Shown: positions 54,015 to 60,000 of the stretch, piece by piece
How positions within the stretch are numbered: the first letter of the stretch is position 1
Layout: every line of letters starts with the position of its first letter
Origin: Branchiostoma floridae
Lineage: Eukaryota > Chordata > Leptocardii > Amphioxiformes > Branchiostomatidae
Length of the DNA: 60,000 bases
Reading direction: 5' to 3'
Assembly: GCF_000003815.2 (NCBI RefSeq)
Contig: NC_049991.1
Location: 5,365,822-5,425,821 of the forward strand
Program-made: the position numbers and the translations under genes
Notes under the pieces: generated by a model
The model's input: the letters and a program-made list of their open reading frames with translations, nothing else
Told to the model about the DNA's origin: nothing
Databases searched by the model: none

Positions 54015-55225
54015 CGTCGTACACGGCTAACAGACCCAATTCCCGCGAACACGTGACTTTACATACACGAGGGCCTCAGGCGTCTTTTAGAGCGCATGCG
54101 TGATATCGCGATTTTTTGTTTCACGGTGGTTTTATGCATGGTTTTTACGATGTCTTCTTCACCACGAAGTTCAAGTCACCACGAATATTTTCCTGTCTTC
54201 TACTCCCCTCCCCATTGTGTAAACACTACGTACTGTACACTGTCGTGTTATCATATATTGGAGGCCCCTGTTACGTAGCCTCCTTCACCGGCGTCTCTGG
54301 GAAGCTTGGCAAATTTTTTTGGGGGGAGGGGGGCGGTAGGTCGATTCGCGATTTTTAACGGGGAATATTATGCCGGGAAAGGAATATATGCCGGGAAAGG
54401 AATATACACCGGAAAGCTTGTACGGGCTAGGCGAAATTGGCTTCCCAGTACTGGGAAAAAGGCAACAGTACCTCTTTGATAAAAGCTGGGATAAGTTTAA
54501 TTGCCAACACTGAGGTATTCCGATAGCAGATAAGGTACTGTAATACGTTCTATAGATTAGAGACAGTTGATCATGCCAGCACTCTTAAAGTAAGGCCACG
54601 CTATCTTAATTGTATGGATGACATTTGCGCGCTTTGAATTTTGCCCCAGGCCCCAGTAACGACAAAAAACATACGGGCTCGAATCATGTAGCAGCTGCCA
54701 CTCTTCAAGACTTGTTTTGTACCATACATGTACATATACAAAATGTGTATAGACATTAAGACTTTAAAATGACGTAAATTGTTGTATAACCTGGTGTCGT
54801 CTTACAGTGAAGAGGTACGTCAATACCTTTTAGATCTTGTAGTGACGTCCTTTCTGTGATTGTCGGGCCGTTCTCTGATCATTTGATATGGTCGGGCATA
54901 TCACCGCAGGGGGAACCTCCAAGACGTCAATTAAATTCCCCATCCACGTCACAACGTCAAAATGCACGTGAGAACAACGCATGTGGCAGGGTTATGCGGG
55001 TGTCTCACTGAACTGTGGTTGCGTCCCTGCGTTCTAAATTGCTGTTCTGTTACCCTTGGATTTATGCTGGGAATATCGTGTAAGCAAGCGTACAAGTATG
55101 ACTGAAAATACAACAACACACAGAAAGGGTAAAAAGATCCGTTTCTTTAATGATGGAATTCGTTATCAAATAGCTAGGCCACAGCAACGCCGCCGCAGCT
55201 TAAAAGAGATAACCGCTTTGGAGTC
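54015..55225. other. Mostly unassigned
   Basis: 54591-54640 (TAAGGCCACGCTATCTTAATTG, GGATGACATTTGCGCG) is a family A end scrap. GGAATAT repeats near 54362-54400 are a short tandem repeat (CCGGGAAAGGAATAT). No gene. Confidence 0.4.
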
Positions 55226-55450
55226 TATACTCCCGGATTATTTTTTGGCCCGGCTGGACCCCGGGTTGAATTTAAGTCGGACTTAGAATAAGCCCGGGCC
55301 CGGTAACACATAGACGCCGTAACCTACCCGTAGGGAACACCTAGGGGTACCCCCGGTATCCGGCAGTCCACCGGGACAAATGTGTGGTTTCGGGGCCCGA
55401 CCGTGGCTACATCCCTGACGGGCACCGGTGCGATTGGGACCTAAGTCATA
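55226..55450 (+). repeat. Family G repeat, most complete copy
   Basis: GGACCCCGGGTTGAATTTAA, GCCCGGGCCCGGTAACACAT, AGACGCCGTAACC, GGTATCCGGCAGTCCACCGG and CGGTGCGATTGGGACCTAAG. The start and end of the unit are inferred from the other copies. Confidence 0.7.
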
Positions 55451-55616
55451 GAGTGCTATTAACGATGCACTTCATAGTCAGGTAATTTTTCTCCAAATCA
55501 CGTTCTACCCCATACACACGGCTTATCATTGCAGAAAGCATGGGCGGGGGCATGGCCTGTCATATTATGTGAGAATGCACAATGCCTTAAGGTGATATCT
55601 CACAGCACTTGGGACA

Positions 55617-55789
55617 CTGGTGTGGCACTGCGGGGTTCAAAAGATTACTCAACGATTTTCAGAAATAAAGAGCTTTGTGTATTTTGTTTTCTTCTAAGTC
55701 ATACTTTTACGTATTACGCAAGTTATAAAATCGGCAAAAATAACACAACAGTGCCGCAGTGAACAAAGTGCCACGACTGTGTCCCAAGT
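55617..55789. mobile_element. Family H MITE, copy 2
   Basis: 173 bp; ends ACTTGGGACACTGGTGTGGC and GCCACGACTGTGTCCCAAGT inverted. Interior as in copy 1. Confidence 0.85.
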
Positions 55790-55974
55790 GCCAACAATTA
55801 TATAATCCTTAACAGTGACCTCATAGCGGATCAAGGACTTGACAAGACAAACATTCATTCATTAGTTTGGCTATTCAAGACTGACGCCCAGTACTTACAA
55901 ACTTGCCTGTGGCTATTTCAAATAGCAAGCCCTGCTGACAAAGAAAATATCAACACATTTCAAAATGAATTGAG

Positions 55975-56085
55975 GCTTTGAGATGCATTGTCATAATAAC
56001 AATTGATATCAATATTCTTCGTACGTACATGATGACGAAAATTGATGCGCGATGCGAATGCCAGCCATATCATCAAGATAGTGAG
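55975..56085. mobile_element. Family A end scrap
   Basis: GACGAAAATTGATGCGCGATG, then CGAATGCCAGCCATATCATC, resembles the family A right end with mutations. Confidence 0.5.
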
Positions 56086-56089
56086 GCTG

Positions 56090-57197
56090 TATTTGGACAC
56101 ACCGATAAAAATGCCATTCTATATATTTCAGAATATAATTTTATCAGGTTTGGTATAATATAGGATATACTAGGAGAATTTTCTTACACAACCAATTTAT
56201 ACGCACTTTGCTTACGTTTCGATGTCTCTCAGACATCTTCCTTAGTTCTGACTAGCATGCACAAAAAAGAAGAAGAAAAGAAACGGACCATATTGACAGG
56301 AACATGTGTAATCGACTGGGAGGGGGCAAGATCATAGACAGGGAAGACAGCAGGCGGATCCAGTAGATTAAGAGAACGGTCTGGTGATGAACCGAGGCGA
56401 GGGGGATATAAACTTAGCCACGTTTGGGATTGTGTTTTCGCCGTAAAAGCGCTAGCGCCACCAACGTTAGCTACATATACCAGCGAGAAGCAGCACTCAC
56501 GTTTGAAGATCTAAGGAAAGTATGAAAGACATCGAAACGTTAGCAAAGGGAGTTTGTGTCAAAGAGTTCTCCTTCATCTAATATACTGATATAAGGACCC
56601 AAGTTACCGGTAAACAGTAGACAGAAATAGATAGTTTGGGGTTCAAAAGATAATTAGAAAAGGGTCCGGAAGAAGGAAGAAGCGACGCCGACACAAATGA
56701 GCCTATGATGTTCAGATCATTGCAGACATCCTCTGAGCTGACATGTGATCTAAGCTTTGCTCCTAAGCATGGCCGTCTAAAAAAAATAAGACGAAAACTC
56801 CCTTTCGAGTTCGCTACGGCTAATGGTGCTGAACTAACCAGACAAATCGTCGGTGCACATCTTAGTGCAATCATGGAAAAGGTTTTGGTGTCTTTCATGT
56901 CATTAAAGTATAAGGGATGCTGGCTAACGAAGCAGAGAGGACCGTCTACAGACGACTGCTCAATAAGATAGGCGGGGACCGTTGAGAAGGCGTAATTAGC
57001 CTTCGGTTATCAGGAGTGCAGCAGATCAGAGCTGGGGCGGTGTGGAAGGCTGGAGGAGTTGAGCGTTTAGGGGATCCCTAGATTGGCTGTCGGTGTGGTG
57101 ACGTCAGGAGTGACAACGATAATCTCCAGAAGTTGAGCGTTTAAGCGATCTCTGGATTGGATAAATGACATTGGTGTGTGTCTGCATGTTGAAAGCA

Positions 57198-57200
<3 letters not shown>
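56090..57200. other. No recognisable gene
   Basis: 106-codon minus-strand frame at 56578-56898 without recognised domain. AGAAGTTGAGCGTTTA and GGAGTTGAGCGTTTA (57054 and 57128) form a local ~75-bp duplication. Confidence 0.35.

Positions 57201-57262
<62 letters not shown>
57201..57262. repeat. CA dinucleotide microsatellite
   Basis: About 31 perfect CA units, followed by interrupted CA repeats to ~57301. The Cys/Val minus-strand frames that cross it are artefacts. Confidence 0.98.
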
Positions 57263-57270
<8 letters not shown>

Positions 57271-57299
57271 CACATGCACACACTAAAAAAACACACACA

Positions 57300-58378
57300 C
57301 ACTAATTTCTTTGGCATGTTATGTGTTTATATTTGTCCAATTTCTACTATTTTTCCCACACGCTGTGGACCGTGGTAGAGGTTCAGAATTCCACTGGACT
57401 GGACCTCCTATGAACTTGATTATATATGCACGTGTAAACTCCACATTACAAAGTCACAGTCTACATGGACAGTGCGCGGACAGAATCACCATTGATAGTC
57501 AGACAAAACTACCTGAGGTCATTCGAAACAATCGTTATTGAGCCTTCTCTCCTGATTGACTTTACTCTTAAAATCTTAATGTCTCTAGCTCTCCTGAACA
57601 CAATAAAGACGGCATCCCCCCGACTTCAAATCTTTACAGTAATCAAGACCAATAAAAGTATATTTGTTGCAGCGACCGAACACAGGAAGCTTACCATTCT
57701 AACCCCCGCGAGACAAATTGAGCTCTTGTACTCAAAACAACAGGAGCTAATTGACTTTATACCTCACAGCCTTGTCTTGACTTGGGTTTTTAGTGAACCA
57801 TTTTATATTTGTCTTCACTTCATTAGCCTATCGATTTCGAGTTTTTGGTCTTAAATCTGGTAAATCCTTCAGCCACTAACGAATTACAGTGGATGCTATC
57901 TGCAAAAAATATTTGTGGACCGGACTTTGGACCAGATTATATTGGCCGGGGTTTACACGTTTTGGCGCTTACCGGTTCAAGTCCCAAATAAGGTAGAGTT
58001 CATAGTCATTTTTACCAACTTGAAGTTTCTACAAACAAACTAACAGAGTTTACACGAAGAAAGGATTTTGAAACGCCAGTGGGAGTCGGATATTCTACCA
58101 AATAGATGCCTTTTAGCAAATTGGACCATTGTTTTCAGCATCACCCATTCACAAGTTTTTATTAACAATTAGGTACAGGATCAGGTCCGTCCGGACCTGG
58201 ACTTGATCCCCTGGAACTCAAATGGAAACAGCAATTAGATACAGACCATGCGAATCGGGAGATAGTTTGTATGATCCGCTGCATTTGATGATAGGACTCT
58301 CAAACATGACACATATATAACTGATAAAAAAAGGAATATAAATAGATATACATCGTCCAAATGAGGATCTAATTTGCA
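57300..58378. other. No recognisable gene
   Basis: A 129-codon + strand frame at 57465-57854 has no recognised domain. 58162-58215 (AACAATTAGGTACAGGATC, TCCGGACCTGGACTTGATCC) is a diverged copy of the repeat at 26092-26140. Confidence 0.35.
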
Positions 58379-59034
58379 TTAAGGTATCTCGGTTGGCTAA
58401 ATTGGCATTTTGACCTTCCACTGTTTTCTTATTAATGAATTAAGAAAGAATGGAGCCATAACGAATGTTGATAGATAGGCATTAAAGAATTTTAAATCTG
58501 ATTTTTTGGGGGCCAAATTGATGACGTAATCATTTTTATTGGCTCTGATATTATTTTTTTCTATGACAAAATACAGCACTTTGGTACATACCACTGTAAT
58601 GAAACTTCGTTTTTCGTTGCATAATGATGAAAGCTACAAACGTAGTGTTGCGCAAACTGATATCTACTAATGATCTGTAGTAATTAGAAAATGTTTGTTT
58701 TCATCTAATTAAAAAAAATTAATTTTTAATAACTACAGATCGTTAGTAGATATCAGTTTGCGCAACACTACGTTTGTAGCTTTTATCATTATGCAACGAA
58801 AAACGAAGTTTCATTACAGTGGTATGTACCAAAGTGCTGTATTTTGTCATAGAAAAAAATAATATCAGAGCCAATAAGAATGATGACGTCATCAATTTGG
58901 CCCCCCAAAAATTAGATTTAGAATTCTTTAATGCCCATCTATCAACATTCGTTACGGCTCCATTCTTTCTTAATTCATTAATAAGAAAACAGTGAAAGGT
59001 CAAAATGCCAATTTAGCCAACCGAGATACCTTAA
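58379..59034. repeat. 656-bp foldback: two ~304-bp inverted arms
   Basis: Left arm 58379-~58682 and right arm ~58731-59034 are complementary with no indels (paired positions always sum to 117413). By eye there are about 10 mismatches in ~304 bp (~97%), 8 of them transitions. The loop is ~48 bp, AT-rich and itself weakly pairing. Outer ends are TTAAGGTATCTCGG and CCGAGATACCTTAA. No coding role: frames on the minus strand at 58397 and 58743 are the same arm read twice. Confidence 0.97.
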
Positions 59035-59035
59035 G

Positions 59036-59384
59036 GATAAGAAAATACCAAGTGATTCATAGTAAGAAATTATGCTAACTTCATTTGTAGTATTTCGCAG
59101 TTAAGTTAAGTTGAACATTAGAAATCAATAACTCAAATCAGGGCCTGATTTTCATAATTTATTAGCAAAGGCTACAATAGCCATCTTTGCTAAGATGAGT
59201 CTTTCGTAACTTGTTTTCGTCTTCACACCTAGAATCAAGATCCTTTTGATGGATAAGTCAAGACGTCTGACGTTTTAGCATATCGATAGTTAAAGAAGAA
59301 TACAGCACCTTAGCCGCACTGCAAACACTATAACTCTTCACGGAGAATTGCGTCCTATGGACTCTTGAATTGTCTTTATGAAAC
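59036..59384. other. No recognisable feature
   Basis: Short unassigned sequence between the foldback and the final array. Confidence 0.4.
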
Positions 59385-60000
59385 TGCACTAGAAGTCAAA
59401 TAACGTTTGGAGTCTTCCACGGCTTGTCGCAATGGACGTAAGCCACAGAAACGGAGACAGAGCGGTACACTGTCACTTGAGCGTATACGTACACTGCCAA
59501 AGTTGCGGAAACTAACCCTGCACTCTTGTTTGCTTTACTAGAAGTCACATAATGCTGGGAGTCTTCAATGCCCTAACTCAATACACGTAAGCCACAGAAA
59601 CTGAGACAGAGCGGTACACTGTTATTTGAGCATACACACACACTATACAAAGTTGCGGAAACTAGCTCTGGGATCTTGTTTTCCTTTACTGGAAGTAACA
59701 TAACACTGGGAGTCTTCCATGGCTTTGTCTGCCTGGACGTATTGAAGCCACAGAAACTGAGACAGAGCGGTACACTGTCATTTGAAGATATATAGAATCT
59801 ATCTGATATATACACACACGCTGAACAAAGTTGCAGAGCAAGATCTTAGAGGCTCTTGTTTGCCTTACGAAAACTATACAATAAGTCACATAATGTTTGG
59901 AGACATCAATGGCTTGTCTCAATGCACGTAAGCCACAGAAACTGAGACAGAGCGGTACACTGTTATTTGAGCATACACACACACTATACAAAGTTGCGGA
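59385..60000. repeat. ~150-185-bp tandem repeat, 4 copies, cut by window end
   Basis: AGCCACAGAAACTGAGACAG recurs at 59441, 59590, 59746 and 59931. Units share GAGCGGTACACTGT, CATACACACACACTATACAA, AGTTGCGGAAACTA and CACATAATG. It continues past 60000. Confidence 0.93.

Noticed and set aside
57067-57298. Cys/Val-rich minus-strand frames
   Set aside because: They are translations of the CA microsatellite.
58397-59003. Two minus-strand frames with matching residues (65 and 86 codons)
   Set aside because: They are the two arms of the foldback read in the same direction, not paralogous proteins.

Overview
The window reads as animal (metazoan) nuclear DNA, most likely from a cephalochordate (amphioxus, Branchiostoma). 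I base this on the style of its repeats, recognised by eye: CR1/Jockey-like LINE 3' ends with GATA-type tails, a tRNA-derived SINE, piggyBac-, Harbinger- and pogo-like short inverted-repeat elements, and a DIRS/Crypton-type tyrosine recombinase. Another marine invertebrate is possible. There is no prokaryotic or viral gene organisation. Two runs of N (13131-13230 and 21741-21854) are assembly gaps.

I cannot point to a confident host gene. The only substantial coding sequence is a tyrosine-recombinase gene (21283-22295), split by the second gap and followed by a 90-bp direct repeat flanking a 280-bp spacer. All other recognisable protein sequence is the C-terminal end of truncated, frameshifted LINE reverse-transcriptase ORFs (10.95, 17.1, 18.6, 24.3 and 46.3 kb). 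A weak minus-strand gene candidate lies at 12.5-13.6 kb, and a weak coding remnant at 26.88-27.3 kb.

Layout: 0-0.45 kb is a 41-bp tandem array. 1-6.4 kb holds LINE tails and short inverted-repeat elements (families A, B and F). 7.4-12.2 kb holds a ~255-bp array and nested retro-insertions with target duplications. 13.8-15.25 kb is a 1.4-kb element with AACGnTTAACG motifs near both ends. 15.9-17.4 kb is a three-copy ~410-bp repeat with a LINE inserted. 18.6-25.4 kb holds a LINE end, family A, the recombinase, family B, a LINE and family C. 26.3-29.1 kb holds small tandem repeats and a TTTTA microsatellite. 30.3-33.8 kb is two adjacent satellites (~115 and ~141 bp). 36.4-44.7 kb holds families D, E and F, a pogo-like element, two piggyBac-like elements and SINEs. 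46-51.6 kb holds a minus-strand LINE end and families F, G and C. 53-54 kb is a ~185-bp array with G-runs. 58.4-59.0 kb is a 656-bp, ~97% identical foldback. 59.4-60 kb is a ~160-bp array cut by the window edge.

The window therefore works as a repeat graveyard in which elements have landed in one another. Insertion order can be read at several places from interrupted copies and short target duplications. Families are labelled A-J within this report only; the letters are not database names.
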